Of a stretch of 64,000 nt of DNA, positions 53,173-63,132 are shown piece after piece. Below the pieces are notes generated by a model. The model worked only from the letters and a program-made list of their open reading frames with translations. It did no database searches and was not told the DNA's origin. The translations under genes and the position numbers were made by a program. Position 1 is the stretch's first letter. Each line of letters begins with the position of its first letter. The DNA is taken from the NCBI GenBank assembly GCA_018136815.1, contig CM030940.1, positions 653,418-717,417 of the forward strand, in the 5' to 3' direction. Source of the stretch: Isochrysis galbana (taxonomy: Eukaryota > Haptophyta > Isochrysidales > Isochrysidaceae).

Positions 53173-56100
53173 ATGGCGACGGCGGAGCCCCGTCGGCTGC
53201 GGCTCGGCCTGGTGGGCTGCTCGTGGTTCGCGCAGCGGGCGCACGTGCCTGCGCTGCTGCGGCTTGAGGCAGCAGGTATGTGCTCCCTCGTCGCGCTCTG
53301 CTCGCGCACCAAGAAGTCCATGGCGCGAGTCGAGACGCTGATTGGCCGTTCGCTCTCGCGGCACGCCAACCTCAGAGCGATGCTCGCAGACGAGGCAGTG
53401 GAGGCTGTGTTGCTTGTGCTGCCCATCCCGATGGTGGCGGAGGCTATTGAACTCGCTCTACGTGCCGGGAAGCACGTCATCTCCGAGAAACCCTTCGCGC
53501 CATCCCTCCGCGCGGGGCTGCGGCTGCTCCGCTTGCACGCAGCGGGCGAGTTGGTACAAACAGACGTCGCCGGTACGGCTGGCCGAGTGCCGGCGGACCC
53601 CATGCTGCCAGTGGTGCCCGCATACGGAAGTTGGAGCGTCTGCGAGAATTGGGCACACAAGCGCGCCGTCTGCTGGCTTCGTGAGCGGCTGGATGAGGGC
53701 GTGATTGGGCAGGTGCTTGCGGCCGAGTGCTCCGTCTTGGATGGAGAGATGCCGCGCCCCTCAGGTGGTGGTGGTTCGGCTAGCGACGCTTCTGGCAGGC
53801 AAGGCAGTGGTCATGGTCATGCCCCTGGAGGGTCCGCCGCTCGGGAGAATAGAGGGATCTCGGGGAAGTGGCGGTCTGAAGCGGGCTACGAGGGGGGCAT
53901 CTTTGCCGATGTGGGCGTGCATTGGCTTCGAGCGCTTCGCCGGCTCTTCGGCGAGGCAAGCTTGGCTTCGGCCACCAGCTGTCGACTGACGCCGATCACC
54001 GACGTCGGTGCAGACGCCTCAATCATGCATGCGGGACTGGCCTGTACCTCTTCTGTGCATGGCTCACAAGGCTCGCCTGAGCCCGAGCCCATATTCGAAG
54101 GGCCGCAGGCGCACGATACGCTTCATGGTTGGATCCGTTTCGAGCGATGCGCCTCAGTGGTCAACCTACAGATGAGCTTTGGGATGCGCCAGCTCGTGGC
54201 GCGACGCCGAGGCTTGGGTGGAAGTAAGACTGGATCCTGCGGCTTGGCTGGTATCCCTCACAGGCAACCTCCATCCGTGACGATACACGGCGAGAGGGGC
54301 CGCCTCATGTGGTGGGCGCTCGATCCGGGCGGCCTTTGCAGTTTGCCAACGGTCGCCATGGGTGGCGGAAACCGCGGCGAACACGTCGGTGGGCGAGTAG
54401 CACTTGAAGTCTTCGGCGGCGGGTGGAGCGAAGAGGCAATTGATGACGACTGGTGCGCAAACGAGCTTCGCCCAGGGAGGGCGATTCCTTGGTGCCTTTG
54501 CAGTATCACACGGGGGCGTGCATTCGCTAATGTTGCTCAGTGTCCCGTATGTTCGCGCTGAACTGGGATCGTGGTACCTTTGAGATGCCTCTCTGATCGC
54601 AGGCATACCGGTGGTGTCGAAGCCTCGCTAGCAGATTGTCTCGCGACCGCGGCCGGCGTAGCCGGCCTGACACCTCCCGCTTCGGCCTCGCCCTCTGCGG
54701 CATCTGCTTTCCCACAACTTTGCACCGCGGATGAAGCGGCGCGAGACATGGCCCTGCTACAGGCGCTCCTCACCTCCTCGAAGCTCAAGCGCCCCGTCGC
54801 TCCGCAAGAATGCCTAGTAGCTGCCGGAGAGCTCGCTCGAGAAGAGGTAGAGTCGCTTGAAGCCGTCATGGATCCTGCGGCAGGTAGCCTGACGGGTTCG
54901 CTAGCCACGGCCGAGACATTCTCCGCCGTTACCAAGAAAACATCGGCCAACTCGGCATATCCCTGGTCGCCAGAGGCATGCTTGCTCGGCGTTCCAACTG
55001 CCCTTGGCGACGCCTCAGGGACACGTCAGCCCGTAGCGCCTGCCGCTGCCACACGATGCCTTTGCGAGATGGAAATAGGAAATGCTCTCAGCTTTGCTCA
55101 TCATCGCGGCCTCTCGGTCCGTCCTATCGGCACCCGCCATTCGTGGAGCGTTGCTGCCACTCCGACCAAGAGGTGCTTGCGCCTTGACCTCCGGGGCATG
55201 GATGCTATCCTGAGTATTCACCGCCGCGACGTCGCTGAGTCGTCTCGGCGCTCATACGTTTCCGACAGCACTGGTGACGGGTCATGGAGAGTGGTTGTGG
55301 AGCCAGGAGTCACGCTGTACTCCCTACGTCGCGCTCTTGCATCCAACGGATTGACTCTCGCCTCGTGGCCAGCGCTGCTTGGGCAAACCATAGGCGGGGC
55401 GGTTGGGACAGGATCGCACGGCAGCAGCGGCTGGAATGGTACGCTGTCAGATGAGCTGGTAGGCGGGCGCATCATGCTGGCGAGCGGTGCAGTGATGCCA
55501 TTTGGCGAGGCAGATCGTGGGTTCCGCGCCGACCTCACGGCTGCTTTAGTGGAGAGTGACCAAGCATGTGGCGGCGGTCAGGATGAGAGGTGCAGCGGTC
55601 TTCGGCTCCTGCGCGGCGCTCGCCTATCGGCCGGTCGTCTCGGCATTCTGACCGCTTTGTGGCTGCGCTGCGAGCCTGCGTATCAAGTGCGCAGGCACGT
55701 ATTCCTGCTATCTGCCGACGAGTTCGGAGAGCGTGCAGGTGCTTGTATCGATTCGCCAGTGCGCTTTGGATGCAAGCTGTCAATAACTTTGACGTAGCGT
55801 TTGGTTGTAGCCGCTCTTCCGTGTTGATCCACGGCTCTGCCGAGGTTCATCATTAGGCGGGAACGGGAGGAGGGCGAGACGAGTTTTTTTCACCAAGAGA
55901 GCACTAACCCACCACCCACTTTTCCTTCTGCGTGTTGGTCATGCCTCAGGCGCACTTCTCTTCTCATACCGCCACGTCTGGGCAAAATGGAGGCTCGGAG
56001 CTGATCGCCTTGTTTGCTGCGCGCTGGAGGACGTTGGCCCTGCTCCTCAATCCCGAGCACGCTGGTACGACGGGGCCAACTGGTGGGACGAAGGGACTCC

Positions 56101-57173
56101 TTTCGAGCCACCTTTCACAAGGGAGCCCGAGGAGGATGGCGCAAAGGTGCCAATGGCTGCAGGCGGCCGTGCACGACGATCAAGCCCCGAGGCGCGATGG
56201 TGGTCCATGGAATACGCGCTTCCGCTCAAGAAGCTAGGCGTGGTCATGCGCGCTCTCAGATCAGCCTCGCTCATGGGCGCAGCGTCGGCCTCTAGCACAG
56301 ACCTCAGTGGACGTGTGGTTGAGATCAAGTTCATTGCGTGCGCTGGAGCGTCGGGGCCCTTCCTTTGTCCATCACCTGCTGCCTGTCCCTCGATGACTAC
56401 CTCGCGTGATGCAGTCGATGCGTCCGCTGCCATTGCTGGGAATTCCAACGAGGTGATACCGTCACACCCTCCGATAATGGTAGAGGATGAAGAAGCACAC
56501 GCCGCTCAAGCCACTGGCCATTCGGAGGTTGCGTCTAAGCTCACCTCATCCACGGACACGCAGGTGGCTGCCCTACTCACCGAGTCACCGCGAGAACAGG
56601 GCATAAAGAAAAGTGAGACGCCCTCGAAGAATGAGTTCCAAGCGCTCGCGTGCATGAACATTCATTGGCGGTGCGCGCTTCGATATCGAGTAGGAGGGGA
56701 GCGCCTCCTCCATGGGCCTTGCGGGCACGCTTGAAGACGACAAAAGTGGGCTCGTGTTGGGTGCATCGCATTTCTTCCCACAAGGCACTCTGGTGCCCCC
56801 GGGATGCGGCTGGATGCAACCATGACGTGTGGCTCGTTGTAACGACGCCGGCGTGCCCTCTCGTCCGCTTACTCGGGGGATTCTGTTCCCACACCCAAGT
56901 CACACCTGTTTCACTAATACCTGTCGCTCCCTTGGTGCCACATGCAGTCTTGAGGCGGACGAGACAGTTGCGCTATCCTCGATTGAATCAGTGATGCACG
57001 CCCTGGGTGCAGCACCTCATTTGGGGAAGGCGCATTCTGCGAAATCGCCCTATTTGCGAGGCACTCTGAACGGTTATGACGAGTTTCTACGGCTTGCTAA
57101 CGAACTGGACCCCGACGGTATATTCGGATACGGCGCTAGCGCAATCGAGGGCGACTGCAACTTTTCGAGTTGA
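53173..57173 (+). CDS. Gfo/Idh/MocA-type dehydrogenase fused to FAD-linked sugar-1,4-lactone oxidase
   Basis: Exons 53173-54491, 54603-55738, 55950-56670 and 56948-57173 join in phase into 1,133 residues. N-terminal part: Rossmann fold LGLVGCSWFAQRAHVPALL, substrate-loop motif GKHVISEKPFAPS with the family Lys, GGIFADVGVHWLRALRRLFG, and a C-terminal DEAARDMALLQALLTSS helix in exon 2. This makes it a Gfo/Idh/MocA NAD(P) oxidoreductase. It continues directly into a PCMH-type FAD domain (RPIGTRHSWSVAATP with the His position used for covalent FAD in this family; WRVVVEPGVTLYSLRRALA; GQTIGGAVGTGSHG) and an ALO/gulonolactone-oxidase C-terminal domain (FSYRHVWAKWR, WSMEYALPLKKLG, APHLGKAHS). The parts could work in sequence, sugar to aldonolactone to an ascorbate-type product, but no substrate can be read from sequence. 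The last join (donor 56671 gtgcgc) is the least certain; gtgcat at 56655 is an alternative. Confidence 0.8.
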
Positions 57174-57289
57174 ATCTGTCCACTGCCAACGTTGTAGTTT
57201 GGTTTGTGGTTCAATTTGTTTCGGTAGATAGTAGGTAGAGGAATGATGCTTTCATGCACGGTTAGGGTTAATCCCCCGGAGCTAGGGTC

Positions 57290-57745
57290 CAAAAAAAATA
57301 TTCTTGAAGATGCCCACTACTGTTTCCACCCACTTCCCTCTCCGCAGGGTTCCCCGTCGACAACGCCCTTGCCTCTCTCTCACTCCCCTTTCCGCTCCCC
57401 CCCCTCTTGTTCGGTTTCGGGGGGTCGACCCATGTGCACTACCTTGGGCCGGCCTGGCACTCTCTCCCCTCTCTTGCGGCACGCGCCTGCGGCAGACTTG
57501 CAGCTGCCCTCTGGCGACCCCTGGAGGCTCCTGGAGGCCAGCTCAGGGGGCAGAGGAGGCTAGGACTGGGCCCTGGCCTCCCCTGCCTCTCCCTCTCCCT
57601 CGCTGGCGCTCCTAAGCCTCTGGGCCCCCACGCTGCACCTGTCTGCCTGTCGAGCAGTGGGGGGAGGGGGGGTTGGAGCAATGGGCTGGCCACGACAAGC
57701 CAGGGCGGGCGAATGGAGCGAGCCTGTGAGTGAGATTAAAATTAA
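57290..57745 (+). repeat. Leader-type repeat plus reversed body of the 16040 repeat
   Basis: An eight-A run at ~57291 is followed by TATTCTTGAAGATGCCC, a CT block and TTCGGTTTCGGGGGGTCG (~57410-57428), the leader landmarks. From ~57480 it matches 16280-16480 in reverse (GCTGCACCTGTCTGCCTGTC; GGGCTGGCCACGACAAGCCA). Confidence 0.72.
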
Positions 57746-57750
57746 AATGT

Positions 57751-58605
57751 TATATCCTAGCCAACCCCACTAGCCAATTGGACACAACTTTTCAGCCCCG
57801 GACTCCCGCCATGCCTGGCGAGCCAGGTGTCCGAGTGGTACCGGGGGGGGGGGGCATTGCCCCCTCCCCTCGATATTTGTCCTCCCCCCAGTGCAAGCAC
57901 CGGCCCTACGCACCCCAGCACACCCTCTCCTCGAGGCCACGCTGGGGGAAAACCCCTTTCGGGTAAAAGCAACGCAGGGGGGGGGGCACTCGTGAGTTTA
58001 GGGGCCTAGAGCGCTAATCTCCCTCGCCCGAGCGAGTGGCCGCGGCGAGCCGCGGCCCTTCCCTCCTGGCTCTGGCGCCCCCGTCTTCTCTTACCCAACT
58101 AGGTCTAGAAGACACGTAAACACCGGAGGGGAGAGCTGCCGCTCCCCCCTCCCCTCCCTCTTCCCTTTTCCTCCTCTCTTCCCTGCGGCGGGGGCCCATG
58201 GCGCGCGCCTGCGGCCCCTCGCTCAGGTCCCCAGATGGCCTGCAGGGCCTGGGAGCACAGCTCAGGGGGCAGGTGAGGCTGGGGCATGGCCCTGGCCCCT
58301 CCTGCCTCTCCCTCGCTGGCGCTCCGCTCCCCTGCAAGTCGACTGGAGCTGGCTGGGGGGTCCTGATCAGGGGGGCCCAGGGGGAGGAGGGGCTGGTCAG
58401 AGGGATGGGCTGGCCACGACAGGCCAGGGCGGGCGAATCAGGCGTGCCTGTGGGGAGAGGGATGGGTCAGCAGGGCAGTGTGCTCCTGGCAGGCCATCAG
58501 GCGTGCCAGGAGAGCGGGTGGTTCTTCCCCCATGGCAGGGGAGGAGTGGAGAGAGAGGGGGGCTCGTGCCCCGCCATGAGTGAACCAAGTATAAACTTAG
58601 TTGAG
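57751..58605 (+). repeat. ~0.85-kb dispersed repeat, copy 2 of 2
   Basis: Same-orientation partner of 16728-17580, with a reversed hairpin at 58583-58602 (AACCAAGT ATAA ACTTAGTT). It differs from copy 1 mostly in single bases and in a longer G-run at ~57844-57855. Confidence 0.85.
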
Positions 58606-58765
58606 CCTGTGAGTGAGAGAGTGGGTCGGTAGGGCTATGTGCAGTGTGCTCCTGGCAAGCCATCAGGCATGTCAGGAGGATGGGTGGTTCCTCCCCCATG
58701 GCAGGCGAGGAGAGGGGGGGGGGGCTGGTGCCCCCCATGGGTCAACCAAGTATAAACTTAGAAAC
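58606..58765 (-). repeat. Second, shorter hairpin-repeat copy in tandem
   Basis: Begins GAGCCTGTGAGTGAGAGAGT, repeats CTCCTGGCAAGCCATCAGGC and the CCCCCATGG/GTGCCCCCCATGG end, and finishes with a hairpin at 58744-58763. It lies directly behind the copy at 58270-58602, so two related units are in tandem. Confidence 0.75.
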
Positions 58766-58769
58766 TTAG

Positions 58770-59036
58770 TTGTGCTGCCCCCCATCCATGGGGAGGGCCA
58801 GCATGTCTGCTGTGCATGGTGTGGCCGGGGCCTACGGGCCGTGTGGGGCGACGCGAGATGCACTCACCTGCTCGGTGCTCGGTCTCTGAGGGTGGACGCG
58901 GTCGGCTTCGCCAGCGACTGCTCCATGGCAGCTGGGGGGCCGCCGCCCTCGGCGGGGGGTCCGAAGGAGAGGAAAGGAGGAGGGGCGCGCCGGCGCGCTC
59001 CATGGCAACATGGCAACTGACTATAAAGTTAGTTCA
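58770..59036 (-). mobile_element. LINE 5'-end fragment, minus strand
   Basis: The hairpin at 59015-59034 (AACTGACT ATAA AGTTAGTT) marks the 5' end. Reading on the minus strand it then carries the GGAGCGCGCCGGCGCGCC and GACCGCGTCCACCCT segments and the GCCCCGGCCACACCA segment of the family's Pro-rich start. Frame is broken by indels. It ends near 58770, with no downstream domains. Confidence 0.7.
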
Positions 59037-59084
59037 GGGGGGAAGGTGGTACCATTAGGAGCAAACGACCTTGCGACAGCGATA

Positions 59085-59192
59085 GCTCCATGCTCCAGGC
59101 GGCTGGGGGGCCTCCCTCGGCGGGGGGGCCCGAGGAGAGAAGAGCCGCGTCTGCGTCGGCGCGCTCCATCGCAACCAAGTATAAACTTAGTT
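59085..59192 (-). mobile_element. Short LINE 5'-end fragment, minus strand
   Basis: Hairpin at 59173-59192, three nt, then ATG GAGCGCGCCG on the minus strand, followed by ~80 bp of the Pro-rich start. It stops at ~59085. Confidence 0.72.
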
Positions 59193-59621
59193 TCCGGGCG
59201 GAGGGACAGAGACGGAGGGACCGGGAAAGACAGAGGTGGCGCTGGTCGGGCGGCGCTGGTGGTGGTGGCGGCGGCGACGCTCACTGGCTAGCGCGGGACG
59301 GGCGGCGCTGGACGGGCGGCGCTGGTGGCGGCGCTGGTGGTGTCAGACAATCAGACAATCCTCTCTGCACCCCCATGGGGTGGCCAATAAAACGCCTACT
59401 CTAGAAGTCTGCGCAGAGAACCTCTGCCTCTGCCCACAGACAAGTTGGACTGACCCTTCCACCCTTCGCGCCCCCCCCCCCCCCCCCTCCCGCCAAATAA
59501 AAACCAGGGGAGTAGAAGAGGAGGAAGAAGAAAACGAAGAGGGAGGAGTAGGGGAAGGAGGGGGCGGCGGCGGAAGGGGTGGGGGGGGGAGGAGGAGAGG
59601 CGCTGCTTGGAGGGCGAGGAA
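59193..59621. other. 5' flank of the F-box/OmpA gene
   Basis: GGCGGCGCTGGTGG-type repeats (59230-59340), a CCAATAAAACGCC element at 59383-59395, a 17-C run (59470-59486) and a G/A-rich end. No separate gene is seen. It probably holds the promoter and 5' UTR. Confidence 0.5.
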
Positions 59622-60560
59622 ATGAGCGAGGGCGCGGTGAACGGGCTGGCGGGACTACCGGACGACGTGCTCGAGCGGATCGGCAGCGTCGTCGTCTCCG
59701 ACCTCGCCGGCGGCGTCGCTCACCTCTCTGCGCTTGCGGCCAGCTGCCGGCGGCTGTGGGCAGTCTTCACTGCGGCAGGCTTTGTTTCGCGCCTCGCGGC
59801 TGAGCGGGGCGTGAGCGGGCTCAGCTCGCTCGAGGGGCTGGCAGTGCTCGAGACGGTGACCGGCCTCGGCACCAACCGCATCTACTTCATGGACGCTCAG
59901 TGCATCTTCCGACCTGGATCCTCGCTCGAGCGGCTCAACGAGTACGAGGCACTCCTTAGGCGTCACCCACGCCTCATATTGCGAATCGAGGGCCACACGG
60001 GCTCGCGCGCGCCCGATGGGGCGGCGCGCCGGTTTTCATACCAGCGTACCGTTGCGATCGGCGAATACCTGCTTCGCCGAGCCAGGGGCCACCATTACTC
60101 ATCCAGCCACTCGGCTTCGGAGGTTCAGGCTGGCCTGGAGGATGGCATTTCAACTCTAGGCATTCGCGGGCACACGTCGGCAGACGCAAGGAGCCTTGAC
60201 AAAGCGCTTTCCTGTGAGCCGGCTTCCCAATCCTGCGCGAGGGAGAGGAGCCGGCTGTATCCAGCCGACCATCCGATTGCGCACCGCGTCTTCCTTCGGG
60301 CGTGGGGCAAGGCAGTAGCAGTTTGTGCGCAGTGGGCAGCGGGGATCGAGTCTCGCCATGCCGAGGCTTATTTTGAATTTGATGGAGTAGAAATGCCTGC
60401 GCGGCCAGCATGTTACGAGATTGCTGCGTTCACCGACCAGAGTGTCGCCTCCGCCAGCGATTGGCCTCCCCAGTCGATCTCACTCGCTGTAGCTCTCGGG
60501 CATCCTGCTGTGCTCCGCTTGGGAGAGGTTGAGCACAGGATTGCTGCATTGTCCATGTAA
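59622..60560 (+). CDS. F-box protein with OmpA-like C-terminal domain
   Basis: Single-exon frame of 312 residues from ATG 59622 (the frame runs five codons further up, but only with a TTG). Residues ~12-45 fit an F-box: LPDDVLERIGSVVVSDL...LSALAASCRRLWAVF, the Skp1-binding module of SCF ubiquitin ligases. From ~95 it reads FRPGSSLERLNEYEALLRRH, LILRIEGHTGSRAP, FSYQRTVAIGEYLLRRA, and later GIRGHTSADAR. This is the OmpA/MotB peptidoglycan-binding layout (spacing of GHT and the R-x-x-A-V helix), although the usual Asp and Asn are replaced. In bacteria the fold binds peptidoglycan; here it would be a cytosolic/nuclear recognition module, which is inference. An insert around residues 150-230 separates the two halves. 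Stop is TAA 60558. Confidence 0.72.
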   Translation: MSEGAVNGLAGLPDDVLERIGSVVVSDLAGGVAHLSALAASCRRLWAVFTAAGFVSRLAAERGVSGLSSLEGLAVLETVTGLGTNRIYFMDAQCIFRPGSSLERLNEYEALLRRHPRLILRIEGHTGSRAPDGAARRFSYQRTVAIGEYLLRRARGHHYSSSHSASEVQAGLEDGISTLGIRGHTSADARSLDKALSCEPASQSCARERSRLYPADHPIAHRVFLRAWGKAVAVCAQWAAGIESRHAEAYFEFDGVEMPARPACYEIAAFTDQSVASASDWPPQSISLAVALGHPAVLRLGEVEHRIAALSM

Positions 60561-60886
60561 TGTTAGACGTGTCTCGTTTTGTCGGAAGCCTTTTCGCCGC
60601 GGATTCGTTACCTCTGTCAGTATGGCGTGCCTCGTCGGTGTGACTGGCTAAGCGGCCACCTTAACATGGGGTCGTTCGCTTATTCTCTCGCTCTCGCCGC
60701 GTTCTTGGATGGCTCCTAACGTGGGTTGCTGAGGCAGAGGTTCCCTGAAGTATGAACGCCCCTTGCTCCCTACAGAGAATAAGAAAAACCCTGAAGATTC
60801 AAGCTACTCCCATAGTAACACCGGGGAACCCATTGCACTCACAAGTCACAAGGTACTACTGCCCCTGACTAACATCCCCACTCCCC
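60561..60886. other. 3' flank of F-box gene and worn leader repeat
   Basis: The first ~200 bp are probably 3' UTR and flank. From ~60781 a degenerate leader (AAGAAAAACCCTGAAGATTC) runs to the hairpin at 60887. Confidence 0.5.
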
Positions 60887-61290
60887 AACTAAGTTTATAC
60901 TTGGTTGCGATGGAGCATGGAGCGCGCCGCCGCGACTCCCCTCTTCTTCGGGCCCCCCGCAGAGGGCGCCCCCCCCAAGTACCCATGGAGCAGTCGCTGG
61001 CGAAGCGACCGCGTCCGCTAGCAGAGGCCGAGCAGGTGAGCGCGACTCCCGTCGTGCCACACGGCCCGTGGCCCCGGCCACACCACGTTCAGCAGCCATG
61101 TTGGCCCTCCTCATAGAGGACTGCAGACTGCAGGCCACACCGAACAAGCACCAAACCAAGCGCGCCAACTTTCCACTGGGCATGCCTCATGGCAGAGGCC
61201 TCTCCCACCCTGGCGACGGCCGCGCCGCTCCGGCGGCGCGGCCCGAGACCGGGTGGCCCTTATGGGCACAATCCTCACAATCCAAAAGGA
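60887..61290 (+). mobile_element. LINE 5'-end fragment with hairpin
   Basis: Hairpin 60887-60906 (AACTAAGT TTAT ACTTGGTT), three nt, ATG at 60910, then the Pro-rich start with the family phrases (GCGACTCCCCTC, GTGGCCCCGGCCACACCAC, GGGTGGCCCTTATGGGCAC). A small indel near 60975 shifts frame. It ends at ~61290, where copy B goes on into its acidic region. Confidence 0.78.
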
Positions 61291-61547
61291 CCTAGTTTAG
61301 AGCTGCAAGCGCTGACCACCTCGCTGGGGGTGGCACATATAATAGCCGAGAGACCCGATTCAGAACACAACTGAGACGAGAGCCACCACGGCGGGACAAA
61401 TATCCATAGAAACAAACAATCGGTCACCACATGCGAGAGACGCAGTAGTCCGCCCACCAGTCACGCGAACACAATAGACTGACAACAGGCCTGCCCGGAA
61501 CCCGCGCTCTGAACCAGGCTCGTGGTAGCGCGGTAGCGCACCCGAGC
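61291..61547. other. Unassigned repeat-adjacent sequence
   Basis: No gene. From ~61490 a reversed stretch (CAGGCCTGCCCGGAACCCGC, GAACCAGGCTCGTGG) resembles what follows the leader at 28309-28360. Confidence 0.45.
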
Positions 61548-61693
61548 CGGACCCCGGATACCGAAGACAAAGGGATGAAGGGGGGCAGGGGAGGAGGTGG
61601 AGGGAAGGGAAGACAAGGGCGATGTCAGAAGGGATGGGGAAGTACCCTAGTATAGTAGGTGTGTAGCCCAGAATCTTCAGATGTTTTTTTTTC
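61548..61693 (-). repeat. Leader-type repeat, minus strand
   Basis: On the plus strand: GGACCCCGGATACCGAAGAC at left, and GTAGCCCAGAATCTTCAGAT followed by a T-run (61684-61692) at right. Same layout as 62033-62173. Confidence 0.8.
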
Positions 61694-61709
61694 CCTCAGC
61701 CCCTAAGTC

Positions 61710-61830
61710 AACTAAGTTTATACTTAGACGCGATGGAGCGCGCCGCCGCGACTCCCCTCTCCTTCGGGCCCCCGCCGAGGGCGCCCCCCTGTGCCCCCCC
61801 CTCCATGGCGACCAATCATAAATAAGATTA
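61710..61830 (+). mobile_element. Very short LINE 5'-end fragment with hairpin
   Basis: Hairpin 61710-61729 with the CTAAGT/ACTTAG core, ATG at 61733, ~70 bp of Pro-rich start, then a joint to CCATGGCGACCAATCATAAA, which looks like a reversed hairpin-end relic. The two 5' ends therefore face each other. Confidence 0.7.
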
Positions 61831-62032
61831 GTGTCCAGAGAACTAGACAAATGAAAAATATAATGCGGGAGCACCCGATTCGCGTAATGACGCGGCTACA
61901 CCGCATCCAGACCCCAAGAAAAAACTCAGCGTAACCTCCCAAGCAATTCCCAAAAGATGGCATTATACCCAACAGGCCTGCCCCAAACCCGCACTCCGAC
62001 TCCGAACCAGGCTCTTGGTAATGCACGAGAGT
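61831..62032. other. Repeat-adjacent sequence
   Basis: No gene. 61970-62032 is the reversed continuation of the leader repeat (CAGGCCTGCCCCAAACCCGC, GAACCAGGCTCTTGG). Confidence 0.45.
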
Positions 62033-62175
62033 CGGACCCCGGAAACCGAAGACAAAGGAATGAAGGGGGGAAGGGGAAGAGGTGGAGAGAGGGGATGTAA
62101 GGGCGGTGTCGTGTCAGTGACAGGGTAACCTAGGACTAGTAGGCGTGTAGCCCGGAATCTTCAGATTTTTTTCTG
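62033..62175 (-). repeat. Leader-type repeat, minus strand
   Basis: CGGACCCCGGAAACCGAAGA at left; GTAGCCCGGAATCTTCAGAT followed by a T-run at right (62160-62172). On the minus strand it directly follows the A-run that ends the LINE fragment 62601-62176. Confidence 0.82.
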
Positions 62176-62601
62176 GTGTTGGTAGTGGGTTTGTGCTCTG
62201 GTGCGTATTGTTCTTGCTTTGAATGTTGTGCCCATAAGGGCCACCCGGTCTCGGGCCGCGCTGCCGGGGCAGCGCGGCCATCCCCAGGGTGGGAGGGGCC
62301 TCTGCCATAAGGCATGCCCAGTGGATATGTGGCTCTTCTCGTCCGGTGCTGGCTCTCTGTTCTCCACAGCTTGTGGCCCACCATGAGGTGGGCCAGCATG
62401 GCTGCCTTGGCTGGTGTGGCCGGGGCCACGGGCCGTGCGGCGCGACCGGGGTCGCGCTCACCTGCTCGGCCTCTGCGGGCGGACGCGGTCGCTTCGCCAG
62501 CGACAGCTCCATGGGTACTGTAGGGGCGCCCGCGGCGGGGAGCCCGAAGGAGAGGAGGGGAGCGGCGGCGCGCTCCATGGCGACCAACTATAAAGTTGGT
62601 T
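62176..62601 (-). mobile_element. LINE 5'-end fragment with hairpin and A-tail
   Basis: Minus strand: hairpin 62601-62582 (AACCAACT TTAT AGTTGGTC), three nt, ATG at 62577, then an open frame through the Pro-rich start (MERAAAPLLSFGLP). It keeps its frame past GGPYGH into ~50 nt of new sequence and ends in CACCAGAAAAAAA at ~62172. This complete-looking unit, 5' hairpin plus ~400 bp plus A-run, suggests a short retroposed transcript and not a randomly broken long one. Confidence 0.78.
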
Positions 62602-62735
62602 GATCCCGGCGGGCGAGAGGGGGAAACCGGCTTTCTCGGGCGCAGGGACGGACTCCCCCTACCCGCATCAGCCCTGCTCAAAGGAAGGTGTCCTGTTGCG
62701 GGTAAGGGGAAAGGGGAGAACCGCCAAACAAACCA
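62602..62735. other. Short unassigned stretch
   Basis: Connects the hairpin repeat to the next leader-type repeat. Nothing recognised. Confidence 0.4.
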
Positions 62736-62885
62736 ACCCCGGAAACCGAAGAACAAGGAAGAAGGAACGCCGGGGGGGAGCGGAAGGGGGGGTGGGAGAT
62801 TGATGAGGGCGCTGGCAACGGGGTACAGGGCAGCGGGAGTGGGCAGTCGTAATAGCAGTAGATGGCATCTTCATAGGTTTTTAGT
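62736..62885 (-). repeat. Leader-type repeat, worn, minus strand
   Basis: CAACCCCGGAAACCGAAGAA at left; GGCATCTTCATAGGTTTTTA at right (62862-62881), a diverged form of the palindromic end. Confidence 0.65.
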
Positions 62886-63132
62886 AGGGGGCCCAAAGCT
62901 GCGTGCGGGCCAGAGTCCAGAGTAATTAAAGTTTATGTATTTCGCTAGATGCACGCATCCGATGCGGCCACGAACATCAGACCGATGGCACAACGCCAAG
63001 CTTCCGTGATAAAGGTCCCATAATGGCCCATTTCGTCTCGAAAAGTGAAGCTTGCACAGTGGGCGCGATGTAGCTGCCCCTGGCGCTTGCGGTCCTCTCG
63101 CAAGCTTCCAACCTGTGCAAAGTCGGGTCGCA
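62886..63132. other. 3' flank of the last gene
   Basis: Probably the 3' UTR of the minus-strand gene at 63133-63936. No coding frame recognised. Confidence 0.4.

Noticed and set aside
58816-59058. Frames of 60-130 codons across the repeats at 16300-17690 and 57400-59300
   Set aside because: Gly/Pro/Arg/Trp-rich frames in several phases of dispersed repeats, with no shared intact frame between copies.
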